Notes: a model not told the origin generated them from the sequence alone. A DNA stretch of 64,000 bases from Clostridium sp. CX1 (GCF_025398335.1 NZ_JAODOO010000001.1:186001-250000); one strand, 5' to 3'; shown: positions 44,716-54,072, numbered from the stretch's first letter. Numbers and translations are program-made.

Positions 44716-45531
44716 ATGGAAAAAAATATTAAAAGTAAAGTTAAAGCTTATTATGGAGGTATAGCAAAACAAGTTAGTACTAAGTCTCAAAGTTCCTGTG
44801 GATGTGGAACTGCCTGCTGTGGAAATATTGACAACAACTCAAACATTTATACAAAAGAGTATTTAGAAGGTTTGCCAGAAGATGCTGTAAATGCTTCTTT
44901 AGGCTGTGCCAATCCAGTAGTTCTAGCACAGTTTAAGAAAGGGGAGACAGTACTTGATTTAGGAAGCGGCGGCGGAATTGATGTGTTTATATCATCAAAG
45001 TATGTAGGCGAAGAAGGTAAGGTTTATGGTCTTGACATGACCGATGAAATGCTTGATTTAGCAAATAGAAATAAAGAAAAGATAGGCGTTACCAATGTGG
45101 AATTTATCAAAGGATATATAGAAGATATTCCTCTTAACAATAAAACTATAGATGTTATAACTTCAAATTGTGTGATTAATCTATGTGAAGACAAAGAGAA
45201 TGCTTTAAGAGAAGCTTATAGAGTTCTAAAAGCTGGAGGCAGACTTGCCATAGCAGATATAGTTCAATTAAAGAAAGTTCCTGAAGATATCAAGCGTAGT
45301 GCTGAAATGTGGGTAGGGTGCATTGCTGGAGCCTTAGATTTAAAGGTTTATGAGGATATACTGAAAAGGGTTGGATTTAAAGAGGTGGAAATTACTCCAG
45401 TGAATTTATACACAAAGGAAATTATTGAGGAAATAGCAAAACAAAAGGGTTTAGGAGATTTATATAGCCAAATTGATGCTGAATTACTTGACGGTGCTTA
45501 TGCAGGAGCACATGTTAAGGCGTATAAGTAG
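44716..45531 (+). CDS. arsM: arsenite S-adenosylmethionine methyltransferase
   Basis: The 271-residue protein has an N-terminal cysteine-rich stretch (SSCGCGTACCG at about residues 27-37) and the SAM motif ETVLDLGSGGGIDVF. The conserved arsenic-binding cysteines lie in SLGCANPV, ITSNCVINLC and MWVGCIAGALD, the three positions that define ArsM. It methylates As(III) to mono-, di- and trimethyl forms using SAM and thiols. It follows the MarR-like gene by 16 bases and ends directly before the acetyltransferase gene. Confidence 0.93.
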   Translation: MEKNIKSKVKAYYGGIAKQVSTKSQSSCGCGTACCGNIDNNSNIYTKEYLEGLPEDAVNASLGCANPVVLAQFKKGETVLDLGSGGGIDVFISSKYVGEEGKVYGLDMTDEMLDLANRNKEKIGVTNVEFIKGYIEDIPLNNKTIDVITSNCVINLCEDKENALREAYRVLKAGGRLAIADIVQLKKVPEDIKRSAEMWVGCIAGALDLKVYEDILKRVGFKEVEITPVNLYTKEIIEEIAKQKGLGDLYSQIDAELLDGAYAGAHVKAYK

Positions 45532-45540
45532 GTGATGAAG

Positions 45541-46035
45541 ATGAATTATATTACAAGAAAAGCAAAAATTGAAGATATATTATTTATAACTAATATCTAT
45601 AACGAAGGCATTGAAGATAGGATTGCCACCTTAGAAACTAGGATAAGGGATATAGACGAAATGAAGGAGTGGTTTACTACAAGAGGTGAGAGGTATAAGG
45701 TTGTAGTAATTGAAGATAGCCAAGGTATAGTTAGGGGATGGGCCTCTATAAATGTTTTTAATTCAAGATGCTGCTACAGCGGAGTTGGCGACATTTCAGT
45801 CTATGTAGAAAGAACTATGAGAGGAAAGGGATTAGGAAAGAAGATATTAAATTATTTAATTGAAATAGCTAAGGAACAGGATTTTCATAAGTTAATCTTA
45901 AGTACCTTTGAATCTAATGAAATAGGTAAAAGATTATATAAGTCTACTGGCTTTAGAGAAGTCGGCACTTATATAAATCAAGGAATACTTGATGGAAAGT
46001 TTGTTAATATCACTATCATGGAGAAACTTTTATAG
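45541..46035 (+). CDS. GNAT acetyltransferase, ArsN1/phosphinothricin-acetyltransferase-like
   Basis: The 164-residue GNAT protein opens with YITRKAKIEDILFITNIYNEGIEDR and has the family signature VYVERTMRGKGLGKKILNYLIE for acetyl-CoA, then FHKLILSTFESNEIGKRLYKSTGF. This matches the PAT-like group that includes ArsN1, which acetylates arsinothricin or phosphinothricin. It lies within an arsenic operon right after arsM, with no real gap, which supports ArsN1. The start at ATG 45541 has AGGTG 6 bases upstream that overlaps the arsM stop. Confidence 0.85.
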   Translation: MNYITRKAKIEDILFITNIYNEGIEDRIATLETRIRDIDEMKEWFTTRGERYKVVVIEDSQGIVRGWASINVFNSRCCYSGVGDISVYVERTMRGKGLGKKILNYLIEIAKEQDFHKLILSTFESNEIGKRLYKSTGFREVGTYINQGILDGKFVNITIMEKLL

Positions 46036-46113
46036 GTATAATAGAGGAGAAATAAAAATTGTTTTTACAATCAATCTAAGATAAGATAAGTATTTTACGG
46101 AGGATGATTTTTT

Positions 46114-46524
46114 ATGAAACCAAAGGTAGCATTTATATGTGTTCATAATTCTTGCAGATCTCAAATGGCAGAGGCGCTTGGAAAGCTATTAGCTTCTGAT
46201 GTTTTTGAAGCTTATTCAGCAGGAACAGAGTTAAGACCTCAAATAAATCAGGATGCAGTAAGAATAATAAAGGATTTATATAAGGTGGATATGAATGAAA
46301 CACAAAGGTCTAAGTTACTTGATGATATACCAGAGGTAGATATAGTTGTAAAAATGGGCTGCAATGTAGTTTGTCCATTCCTTCCTTCAAAGCATGAGGA
46401 AGATTGGGGGCTAGAAGATCCATCTGGAAAAAATGATGAAGAATTTATTAAAACAGCAAAGGCTATTGAAGAGAAAGTAAAAGATTTAGCAAGAAGAATT
46501 AAAAATAATGAAATTAATTTATAG
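46114..46524 (+). CDS. arsC: arsenate reductase, low-molecular-weight phosphatase type
   Basis: The 136-residue protein has the P-loop CVHNSCRSQMAEAL at residues 10-23, then VKMGCNVVCPFLP holding the Cys residues of the relay near 83-88, and DWGLEDPSGK near 98-107 with the essential Asp-Pro. This is the thioredoxin-linked ArsC of Gram-positive bacteria. It turns As(V) into As(III), which ArsM or an efflux pump then handles. It is the last gene of the operon, 78 bases after the acetyltransferase, with a clear terminator after it. Confidence 0.92.
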   Translation: MKPKVAFICVHNSCRSQMAEALGKLLASDVFEAYSAGTELRPQINQDAVRIIKDLYKVDMNETQRSKLLDDIPEVDIVVKMGCNVVCPFLPSKHEEDWGLEDPSGKNDEEFIKTAKAIEEKVKDLARRIKNNEINL

Positions 46525-46532
46525 AATTGAAC

Positions 46533-46577
46533 AAAAGCCTAGGAGATATTTAATAATATTTCCATAGGCTTTTTTGT
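46533..46577 (+). terminator. terminator of the arsM-arsC operon
   Basis: AAAGCCTA, GATATTT, ATATTTC and TAGGCTTTTTT form a long stem with two small mismatches and a T-run. Confidence 0.85.
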
Positions 46578-46679
46578 TTTTTAATTTTTAGCTGTGTTTA
46601 AGAATAGTGTTGATAATATTAAATTTTTTAAAGGAAGTAATTTAAACCTTCCCTTAACTTACACTTTTGTAAAAAGACT

Positions 46680-47213
46680 TTAAGATAAAGTTGCTTGGAA
46701 GCATAATATCCCATTACTAAATCCTTTTAGAATATTTCCTTCATGTTTTATATAAACTGGGTTACATCCATAAACAGGATGAATATATTTTACTTCTATT
46801 TCATTAGTTTGAGTTGTGTCACAAAGTTCTTTTAGAATAAACATTCCTTGTACAACTGGATTTTCTATAAGATGAATGGAATTTGTATCTCCTGTTAGAT
46901 GACTAAAATCTGCAATTTCTTCTTTTGAAAAATTACGCCATAAAGTACCAGTATCTTCAACAATCTCTGGTTCAACAGGCTCTTTAACCGTTACATTCAT
47001 CATTAAATAAACCGTTAGTGTTTCTGCAATTTTATTATTAGCGTATCCACTACAGTTGATTACACAAAGCCTCCTATTACTTTTTACAATTTCACTTTTA
47101 TAAGTTTCCTTATCTGACTGGGGTTGAAACCGCTGATATTTTATTTTAGCAATAAATGCACCATCATAAAAAAAATCTTCCTTTGTTGTAAATGCCCTAA
47201 ATAAATCTATCAT
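46680..47213 (-). CDS. MaoC-like hotdog dehydratase family protein
   Basis: The 177-residue protein has the MaoC/(R)-hydratase motif in FSKEEIADFSHLTGDTNSIH at residues about 97-116, followed by PVVQGMFILKEL. The Asp and His of the D-x-N-x-x-H pattern are the catalytic residues of (R)-specific enoyl-CoA hydratases. The N-terminal half looks like a degenerate hotdog lobe. The enzyme could hydrate enoyl-CoA or act on a different thioester. No fatty-acid genes are adjacent. AGGAGAA precedes the ATG. Confidence 0.7.
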   Translation of the reverse strand: MIDLFRAFTTKEDFFYDGAFIAKIKYQRFQPQSDKETYKSEIVKSNRRLCVINCSGYANNKIAETLTVYLMMNVTVKEPVEPEIVEDTGTLWRNFSKEEIADFSHLTGDTNSIHLIENPVVQGMFILKELCDTTQTNEIEVKYIHPVYGCNPVYIKHEGNILKGFSNGILCFQATLS

Positions 47214-47528
47214 TCTTATTATTCTCCTATATAACTGTTATAATATATCACAAAAATTACAATTGTGTTCTTATTTAATTATACAGAATATCAATTATAA
47301 TTCCAATACTTAACATTACTATATATAAATTGCCTCTCTAGTTTCAAATTTTGGACACTTCATCATGTCTACAATGAGAGCAGACTTTCTCCCTTGAAAA
47401 TTTGTTTTCCTTTTTTAAATACTATTTTTTAAAATTGAAATTTAATTTATTAATGATGCAATTGTGCTATAATATAATGAAAATACAGATAATAAAAAAT
47501 AGTAGGAACATTGAAAGGATATGAGAAA

Positions 47529-48449
47529 ATGGGAAAAAGATTAAAAATTTCTGTTATTCAAGATTCGCCAGTGATATTTGACTTGGAAAAAACTATGGAG
47601 AAGACTATAAAACTCACAAGAGAAGCAGCTGCAAATGGATCAAAACTCATAGTCTTTCCTGAGAGCTTTATACCATGTTATCCAAGAGGACTTACTTTCG
47701 GTATGCTAATAGGAAGCAGAACCATGGAAGCAAGAGAAGACTATCAAAGATATTATGATAACTCAGTGGCAGTACCTGGTCCAGAGGTGGACAGGCTTGC
47801 AGAGCTTTCTAAGGAATTAGGTATCTATTTATCAATAGGAGTTACTGAGAAAAATGGCTATGGACTTGATGGTTCATTACATTGTTGTAATCTATTTTTT
47901 GGTCCTGAAGGGTATTTAGGAAGACATAGAAAATTAAAACCAACAGCCGCTGAAAGAGTTATATGGGGCGAAGATGATGGATCAACAATTACTGTAGTAG
48001 ATACTCCTTATGGAAAAATGGGTTCATTAATATGCTGGGAAAATTATATGCCTCTTGCAAGAATGGCTATGTATATGAAGGGAGTAAATCTCTATATAGT
48101 ACCAACTGCTGACCAAAGAGACGTATATCAAGCTACACTAAGACATATTGCCTTTGAAGGAAGATGCTTTGTAATCATGAGTAATCAATATGTTGAAAAA
48201 TCTATGTATCCAACTGATTTAAAATATTATAAGGATCTTGAAAATCAGCCTGAGGTTATGTGCAGGGGAGGCAGCTGTATAATCGATCCTTATGGAGAAT
48301 ATGTAGCAGGTCCATTATTTGATGAAGCAGGTATTTTAACAGCTGAAATAGACTTAAATCAAATTATACAGTCCAAATTTGATTGGGATCCAGTTGGTCA
48401 CTACAATCGACCAGAAATTTTAAAGTTTGAAATAAATGAAAATAAATAA
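47529..48449 (+). CDS. nitrilase / carbon-nitrogen hydrolase
   Basis: The start ATG 47529 lies 10 bases after GAAAGGA; a TTG at 47511 would lie before that site. The protein of 306 residues has the catalytic triad Glu in LIVFPESFIPCYPRG (about 45), Lys in HRKLKPTAAERVIWG (about 134) and Cys in SLICWENYMPLARM (about 168). It ends with a conserved DPVGHYNRPEI. The aromatic-rich ESFIPCYPRGLTFG stretch is typical of true nitrilases that turn nitriles into carboxylic acids, rather than amidases. The physiological substrate is unknown. It is a single gene with its own terminator. Confidence 0.9.
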   Translation: MGKRLKISVIQDSPVIFDLEKTMEKTIKLTREAAANGSKLIVFPESFIPCYPRGLTFGMLIGSRTMEAREDYQRYYDNSVAVPGPEVDRLAELSKELGIYLSIGVTEKNGYGLDGSLHCCNLFFGPEGYLGRHRKLKPTAAERVIWGEDDGSTITVVDTPYGKMGSLICWENYMPLARMAMYMKGVNLYIVPTADQRDVYQATLRHIAFEGRCFVIMSNQYVEKSMYPTDLKYYKDLENQPEVMCRGGSCIIDPYGEYVAGPLFDEAGILTAEIDLNQIIQSKFDWDPVGHYNRPEILKFEINENK

Positions 48450-48468
48450 ATTGTTTTTAATATAAATT

Positions 48469-48515
48469 TAAGCGGCTAAGGTACCAAGTTCTATTGGTAT
48501 ATGGCCGCTTAATTA
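48469..48515 (+). terminator. terminator after the nitrilase gene
   Basis: TAAGCGGC and GCCGCTTA with an inner TACCAA/TTGGTA stem form a two-part hairpin. The T-run is weak (AATTATTTAT). Confidence 0.7.
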
Positions 48516-49458
48516 TTTATATATCGTAAATTTACAATTATTAGACCATATAAGAATCCGACAGAACTGAACTCAAAATCATGTTAACTCAACTCTACAA
48601 ATTGGAATTTGATTATAACATTTAAACTATAGACTAATAACAGATATTCTTGCATATTATTTCAAAATTATTTGTCTTATTTGCCTAGTTAAACTTCGTA
48701 GAATTTCAAAGAGCTCCACTTTTGTAGTTAGATAGTCTTTTCCAAAGGCTTTATTTGTTAATCCTTTTAGTATATCGTCTGAAATGATTTCATTCTCACT
48801 TATGTACTGCCCCAAACCATAATGAGCGAGGCAGTTACGGAAATTTCTATCACATAAATAGTCATCTATATAAAAATCAGTATTCTCTTGAGTGTTCACC
48901 TCTTTAATGAAATCACAAAGATAGTAATACTGTAAATATGCAAATTTAAATTTTTGAGGAATCTCATCTATAAAATAATTTTCAATAAACTCTATTGCAT
49001 AATTAATACTGCAAAGTATAGAGAAAAGCAGAAAGCCAAAATCGTCACTCATCTTCAGTGGTGAATTTTTATAAAAATGATAATCTTTGTATTGAACAAT
49101 GAGATTATCATTATATCTATATATCGGAAACTCCTTGCAACCCACAGAAGCTGCTAACTTTCCAGCAACTATGCTCATATCTCCTATCCATGCCCCCACG
49201 CCCTCATTCCCTAATAGGTTTATAGGAGTATACATTGAACACAAAATTGTATTACCACAAAACTTACCATTACACAAATCAGTACCTAAATTGTAATATC
49301 CAAATATCTTTTCACGTAATCTACGTATGCTATAAAAGTAATTTTCGCTTTCTGTAAACTTTTCAAAAAGCAGAGTAGCATAATCTTCATAACTTTTTTC
49401 AAAAAACTTGTGTCCCTGACATGGTCAAGCAAAATTGTAACACTTAGTTCGATTAATT

Positions 49459-50268
49459 TTACAAATACCTCTTTTCAAAGGGCGTAAGCCCACCTAATGA
49501 GCTATGTGGTCTTTTATGATGATAATATCTAAACACATAGTCATTAATCAATTCGGTTAGATGAGAACTATTTTTAATAGTGTAGTGATTTAAATGTTCA
49601 TTCTTAAGTTTTCCATAAAAAGACTCCATAGGAGCATTGTCATAAGGACACCCTGCTTTACTCATAGATTGCTTAACATTATTAGTACTGCAAAAGTCTG
49701 TGAAAGCTTTAGAGGTATATTGAGAGCCTTGGTCACTATGTAGGATTAATTCTGAGGAGGGCTTATGCGTAGTAATTGCTTCCTTAAGAGTTTCTATAGC
49801 TAAATCTGAAGTTATATTTGTAGATATTTTACTTGCCATAATGCTTCTATCATGTAAATCTAATATGCAGCAGTTATATAACATCTTACCAGAAGAAGAA
49901 CGAATATAAGTAAAATCAGTGCACCACTTTAGATTTTTTTGAGATGCTGTAAAGTCTCTATTCAATAAGTTTTCAAAGACCTTATGAGGAGTCCCCTTTA
50001 CATAATTAGGCTTCTTTCTAAAGGCAACAGATTTAAGATTTAGTTCTTTCATATATTTGTGTACAGTTAATAGACTCAAGTTAGTTTTTTGTTTCTCTAA
50101 CTGGAGTTTTATCATTCTGTATCCCATCTTCCCACTTTCACTATGGAAGATTTCTTTGATTTGATTCTGCACTAAATGCTTCCTTGCATAGAGGGGCTTT
50201 CGCCTTTGCTTTAAGTAGTTATAATAAGCATTAGGAGATATTCCAAAGCGTCTAAGAAGCCATCTCAC
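49459..50268 (-). CDS. IS3-family transposase OrfB (DDE)
   Basis: The open frame codes for at least 269 residues and holds the rve-type DDE core: WCTDFTYIRSSSGKM (first Asp), LILHSDQGSQYTS (second Asp) and CPYDNAPMESFYGKLKNE (Glu). The N-terminal LLRRFGISPNAYYNYLKQ is the HTH_21 part. The frame runs back without a stop past the listed GTG start (VYKFIDLNQAKFG), and overlaps orfA in the -1 frame near GCCAAGGAAATAG. A fusion OrfAB made by -1 frameshifting is therefore likely, as in other IS3 elements. Confidence 0.92.
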   Translation of the reverse strand: MRWLLRRFGISPNAYYNYLKQRRKPLYARKHLVQNQIKEIFHSESGKMGYRMIKLQLEKQKTNLSLLTVHKYMKELNLKSVAFRKKPNYVKGTPHKVFENLLNRDFTASQKNLKWCTDFTYIRSSSGKMLYNCCILDLHDRSIMASKISTNITSDLAIETLKEAITTHKPSSELILHSDQGSQYTSKAFTDFCSTNNVKQSMSKAGCPYDNAPMESFYGKLKNEHLNHYTIKNSSHLTELINDYVFRYYHHKRPHSSLGGLTPFEKRYL

Positions 50269-50306
50269 ACCAAATTTAGCCTGATTTAAATCAATGAATT
50301 TATATA

Positions 50307-50594
50307 CTAACTGTCTATTTCCTTGGCGAAGAAGGCTGCCGCCTTTTTTAGAAATGCATTCTCCTTTTCAAGCTCAGCAGTAAGTTTCTTTAATCTCTTA
50401 AGCTCTTCATGTACACTGGGAGATATCATGTCTTTACATTCGATACAATCTTTCTCAAAAACTTTTATCCATCCATTAATGGTTGATTTAGCTATATTAT
50501 ATTCTTTTGAGACACTTGATAGAGTTCTTCCATCTTCTAGGATTAGTTTAGCTATCTTTTCCTTAAATTCTTTACTATATTTTTTATTTGCCAT
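50307..50594 (-). CDS. IS3-family OrfA
   Basis: The 95-residue protein has an N-terminal helix-turn-helix (SVSKEYNIAKSTINGWIKVF) and a C-terminal leucine-zipper-like stretch (ELKRLKKLTAELEKENAFLKKAAAFFA), the standard OrfA form that recognises the IS ends. It is translated first and ends inside the start of orfB. Confidence 0.92.
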   Translation of the reverse strand: MANKKYSKEFKEKIAKLILEDGRTLSSVSKEYNIAKSTINGWIKVFEKDCIECKDMISPSVHEELKRLKKLTAELEKENAFLKKAAAFFAKEIDS

Positions 50595-50906
50595 TTATAA
50601 CACCACTTTCTTAAATCTTATTATACTAGATTCTGCGAAACCAGTGTTACAACTTTAGTATATCACGTCACCCTGTCTTAATTGCGTATAAAATACTTTC
50701 TCAGTTGGATTAAATCGAGGGGCATTTAATCCAACTTTTTTGCACCACTGCTCTGTACCTTCTGCAAAAAGTCCGATATAAGGTAGGCTCATACAAATAT
50801 AATTGCTACTAATATTTTGAGCATTTTTTGAAATGTAAGTTAATGTATATAAAAACCTTGCGTCTGCTTGTATTAATTCATAAGCAGTTTTCTGTACTTT
50901 ATTCAA

Positions 50907-51295
50907 ATCATTTCTCCTTCAAGTTCTAATATAAACAAATTCCTATTTATTGAACTATTTTTCATCTTTCATAAGTCGCTTTAAATTACCAATATACAGC
51001 TATCGTAGTTTTATGATTAATAAGTAAAATCTTTGAATTGCGAACTAAAAGAATACCTCAAAATCCATCTCTGAATAATGCGGTGTCCTAGAAAACTATT
51101 GAATTTTATTAATTGTTGGTTAAATAAGAAAATTGTTCACCTAAATATACTCGTAATACTGAAATTTAACGAGCCTTATACCTATAATACTCTCCTATTG
51201 TAACTATATTTTCGCCTTTACATTTTTACATTCATAGGGTACTTCTTTTTAATAGATAGTCCTAATAATCAACGTGAAAAGCCAAAATTGTATTT
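50907..51295. other. AT-rich gap, no feature found
   Basis: This 390-base gap between the interrupted gene and the YoaP-type gene holds no credible ORF, hairpin terminator or repeat that I could identify. It probably contains the promoter of the interrupted gene at its left side. Confidence 0.5.
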
Positions 51296-52045
51296 TCATT
51301 TTTTAAGTATTCTCTTTAAATAGGCGATATCTAACAAATTCACTGTCTCAAAATTCCCTTTATAAAACACACACCAGTTATTGAAAACACAAGGCAATTC
51401 CTTTGCTTTTTGTAGCGTATCCACTTGAATTAAAGATACAGGAACGTCCTTCATTTCACAATACTGCTTTATCATCTCAATGTTTTGATAAACATAGGGG
51501 CATTGCATATCATAATAAATTGTTAGTTTTTTGCTTTCAATTTCTTGATTCTTAACATTTTGTGCGAACTTTGGCATTGTTCCGTCAAAAGAAAGTGCAA
51601 GCAATTCATAACCATTATTGGTATTATCAACAACCTCAAAGCCGAACTTCTTCGCAAATGATTGGTCTGAAAGCCAAGATTTTTGTTTCTTTGCTCCGAG
51701 CATACAAATGCCGGATTTACCCTTTTCTTTGGCATCAGCCAAACAATACTCCATCAGCAATTTCCCATACCCTTTTCCTTTGTGACTACCAGAAACCCAT
51801 AAGCAATACACATAATAATAGTTGTCACCAATTATGGGAACCCAAGCAGTTTCAAGAGGAGCATATTCAATAAAAACCGTAGCTCTTGCATTTAACTTTC
51901 TAAAGACATGGCCTTCATTTAGTCGCTCTGAGAGCCATTGTCGCTTTGCGTCAATACCTTGATGTGGCTTTTTACTGCGTATAATACAGCATAAATGCTC
52001 ATTAACAAGGTTTTCTGTTGTTAAGTTTACAAAATCAGTACACAT
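51296..52045 (-). CDS. GNAT acetyltransferase with C-terminal YoaP domain
   Basis: The 249-residue protein is a GNAT domain (residues about 1-150; CLWVSGSHKGKGYGKLLMEYC is the acetyl-CoA motif). A thioredoxin-like YoaP domain follows (about 170-249; LTIYYDMQCPYVYQNIEMIKQYCEMKDVPV and FNNWCVFYKGNFETVNLL). This two-domain build is that of Bacillus YoaP. The Cys in MQCPYVY stands where a thioredoxin-fold active site lies, though a CxxC is lacking. The substrate is unknown. A GAGAGGAAAA region precedes the ATG. Confidence 0.9.
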   Translation of the reverse strand: MCTDFVNLTTENLVNEHLCCIIRSKKPHQGIDAKRQWLSERLNEGHVFRKLNARATVFIEYAPLETAWVPIIGDNYYYVYCLWVSGSHKGKGYGKLLMEYCLADAKEKGKSGICMLGAKKQKSWLSDQSFAKKFGFEVVDNTNNGYELLALSFDGTMPKFAQNVKNQEIESKKLTIYYDMQCPYVYQNIEMIKQYCEMKDVPVSLIQVDTLQKAKELPCVFNNWCVFYKGNFETVNLLDIAYLKRILKK

Positions 52046-52417
52046 ATTTAAATTTTCCTCTCTTATAAATTCCTATTTATCTGTCAGTTTGAAAAATGAC
52101 TAACTTGAATGGTAATACAATTATGCTTTGATTATAGAATAATTATAACATATATGGAATGCATTACCACAACGTTTTAGCAAAATTACATTTGAGAGGA
52201 ATTTCTACTCATCGCAATATTCAGTTTTTAAAGAACGTTTTAATTAATCTATTTAATTCGCATTTTTTTCATAATCCCTAACTATCCTAGCCCTACGATA
52301 GTTAGGCAAAATTAGAAAAGTCCGAATCAAGTTACTCCAGGGAGTTTTTAAAGAATTGTAAAGTATTAAAACTAAAAACCTGCTGCCAAATTGTCGGTTG
52401 CAATAATCAAACATCTT
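52046..52417. other. gap with no clear feature
   Basis: In this 370-base AT-rich gap between two minus-strand genes I see only a short inverted pair near 52283-52310 (CTAACTATCGTAG-type, CTATCCTAGCCCTACGATAG), which may form a hairpin that ends the upstream hydrolase transcript. Nothing else is evident. Confidence 0.35.
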
Positions 52418-53404
52418 CTATTTATTATTTTCTAATAATTTTTTAATTTGTTCACTTACAACCTCTGGATTAGACTGATGTATAGCGTGTCTTGCTCCAT
52501 TAACAACTATTTGTTCGCTATCCTTTGACCACTCTTTCAATGCAACCTGACTGTCATTCCATTCTGTGTCACTTGGAGCAGATAATATTCTCAGTGGTAG
52601 ATTACCTAAATGACCATTAGCTATTATAAGCTTTGCACTAGCTTTTCCCATTTTTCCTTCTTCTACAATATTTTTGTTAAACATTGTCTTTAGAAACATT
52701 CCAAAATATAATTGTTCTAGGTCATCAGGTAGAGATTTAAAATTTTTTGAATATAAATCAGTATGGTTTAGTATCAACCTTGCTATGCCCACAGACTTTA
52801 GGAATTTATATTTAGCTACGGTTCCACTTGAAATTTCTGAACCATTTTTTGCATAATACTCTGGATTAACACCATCTATCAGCATCACCCCAGATACTTC
52901 GTTTTTATATGTCTGTGCGAATCTTATTGCCTGTAATGATGCGTATGAGTGACCAACTAGTATATACGGCGGTTTTTGTCCTGACTTTTCAAGGGCGGTG
53001 TGCATTTCCTTTACAATTGTATCTATGTCTCTTGGCTCATCTGTAACTTCACTCCAGCCATGTCCCGGCCTATCATATGTAACGATTTTAGCATATTTTA
53101 ATATTTCATTATAAATAGGATAAAAATCTGAATATGCACTTGGAGTATTAAGTCCTGAGCCAAAAACCACAGTAATCTTTCCTTCTCCTTTGCTGTAAAC
53201 ATTTATTTTATGATTATTTACATCAACCATTTTTCCCACTGGAGGGTAGTGGTTAACATCAGTATATTCACCAATTTTTTCGTATGAAAAACCAATTAAT
53301 AAAATAATAACTGTGCAAATTAAAGCCCTAAATACGTACTTTCTAAATCGTTTTACACCTATTAGTTTGATTTTTCTTTTATCTTTTTTTGTTTCTAAAT
53401 TCAT
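52418..53404 (-). CDS. membrane-anchored alpha/beta hydrolase
   Basis: The 328-residue protein has one N-terminal membrane segment at about residues 25-45 (YVFRALICTVIILLIGFSY). A hydrolase fold follows: VVFGSGLNTPSAYSDF is the oxyanion region, TYDRPGHGWSE comes next, the nucleophile elbow is VGHSYASLQA (Ser near 155), and the late ARHAIHQSNPE carries the catalytic His. It is probably an esterase or lipase with the active domain outside the cell. GGGGGAG precedes the ATG. The substrate is unknown. Confidence 0.85.
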   Translation of the reverse strand: MNLETKKDKRKIKLIGVKRFRKYVFRALICTVIILLIGFSYEKIGEYTDVNHYPPVGKMVDVNNHKINVYSKGEGKITVVFGSGLNTPSAYSDFYPIYNEILKYAKIVTYDRPGHGWSEVTDEPRDIDTIVKEMHTALEKSGQKPPYILVGHSYASLQAIRFAQTYKNEVSGVMLIDGVNPEYYAKNGSEISSGTVAKYKFLKSVGIARLILNHTDLYSKNFKSLPDDLEQLYFGMFLKTMFNKNIVEEGKMGKASAKLIIANGHLGNLPLRILSAPSDTEWNDSQVALKEWSKDSEQIVVNGARHAIHQSNPEVVSEQIKKLLENNK

Positions 53405-53700
53405 TTATAAACTCCCCCTAAAATATAACTATTCATAAGTTGATATTATAAGTATTACGCAATATCTCATTACTTTGACTTTTATAGTGGAAATTATATC
53501 ATAATTTGTATGTAAAATACAGCCGTGTTTCCAATGAGGTTGAAACAGTTCCATCTTTTAGCATAATAGTATTCAATTCTCAAAAAACATTATTCGTATT
53601 TTTAATTTCAATAGTTACGCCGCATTATAAGAAGAATGTGAATTACTCTTACCATATGATTACTACTATTTATTCGCACAAATAGTAGCAATTTGAAGTA

Positions 53701-53730
53701 TGGACATATGTAAATTTTTTATGGTATAAT
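53701..53730 (+). promoter_or_regulatory. promoter of the lysS leader
   Basis: TGGACA at 53701-53706, an 18-bp spacer and TATAAT at 53725-53730. The 300 bases to its left show nothing further. Confidence 0.65.
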
Positions 53731-53737
53731 CTTGTAA

Positions 53738-54018
53738 AGACTATGAAGAGAAAAGTAGATAAATATATGAATTTACAGAGAGCTCTGCAAGGTGAGAATG
53801 AGCAAGGATTTTTTATTGAAAAAGGTCTCAGAGTTGCACACCGAGCTTGGTTTCAGGGGTAGGCTGTGACGGTATAACCCGTTATAAGTTATAGAGTATA
53901 TAGTTAACTACGTACTTGAAAAGGTCTATATGGTGACATATGGATAAACTGAGGTGGTACCACGAAGATATAACTTTCGTCCTCAAGATTAAGATCTTGG
54001 AGGTGAAGGTTTTTTTAT
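53738..54018 (+). promoter_or_regulatory. T-box leader of lysS
   Basis: The leader has the T-box antiterminator core GAGGTGGTACCACG near 53951, a terminator CCTCAAGAT...ATCTTGGAGG (53982-54002) and a T-run. The upstream stem I region has a GAAAAGTAGATAAAT-type start and an AGAGAG element. It senses uncharged tRNA-Lys and allows readthrough into lysS. I did not fix the specifier codon with certainty. Confidence 0.85.
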
Positions 54019-54072
54019 TTGTCCAAAAATTTATTAAATGGTAAATAAATAATTAAAGGTGGTATAGCTAAA

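Larger units (their letters stand above)
49417..50670 (-). mobile_element. IS3-family (IS150-like) insertion sequence, complete
   Basis: A 1254-bp element with TG...CA ends. The ends are imperfect inverted repeats: from the right edge TGACGTGATATACTAAAGTT and from the left edge TGACATGGTCAAGCAAAATT, both continuing with GTAACACT. It is flanked by a 3-bp target duplication (CCC at 49414-49416 and 50671-50673). It carries orfA and orfB. All catalytic residues are present, so it may be active. Its insertion broke a host gene. Confidence 0.9.
48657..50906 (-). pseudogene. IS-interrupted gene with a HEPN-like RNxxAH motif
   Basis: Two half ORFs flank the insertion element. The 5' part (50906-50671, TTG start after AAGGAG) and the 3' part (49413-48657) join in frame when the IS and one CCC copy are removed, giving a 330-residue protein. 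The joined stretch reads FYTQLRQ, then G, then HKFFEKSYEDYA. The C-terminal domain is helical and contains FRNCLAHYGLGQYI (coded near 48822-48845), the R-N-x-x-x-H pattern of HEPN RNases. No other domain is recognised. The gene must be non-functional in its current state, although the 3' part has no obvious start of its own. Its original function is unknown; HEPN domains are common in toxins and defence systems. Confidence 0.7.

Noticed and set aside
49099-49296. ORF on the plus strand across the interrupted gene
   Set aside because: It is antisense to the coding frame that rejoins across the IS and has no RBS.
50655-50670. C-terminal residues DVIY of the 83-codon half-ORF
   Set aside because: These codons come from the IS end, not from the original gene.
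51562-51873. 103-codon ORF opposite the YoaP-type gene
   Set aside because: It is antisense to a clear two-domain protein and has no known motif.
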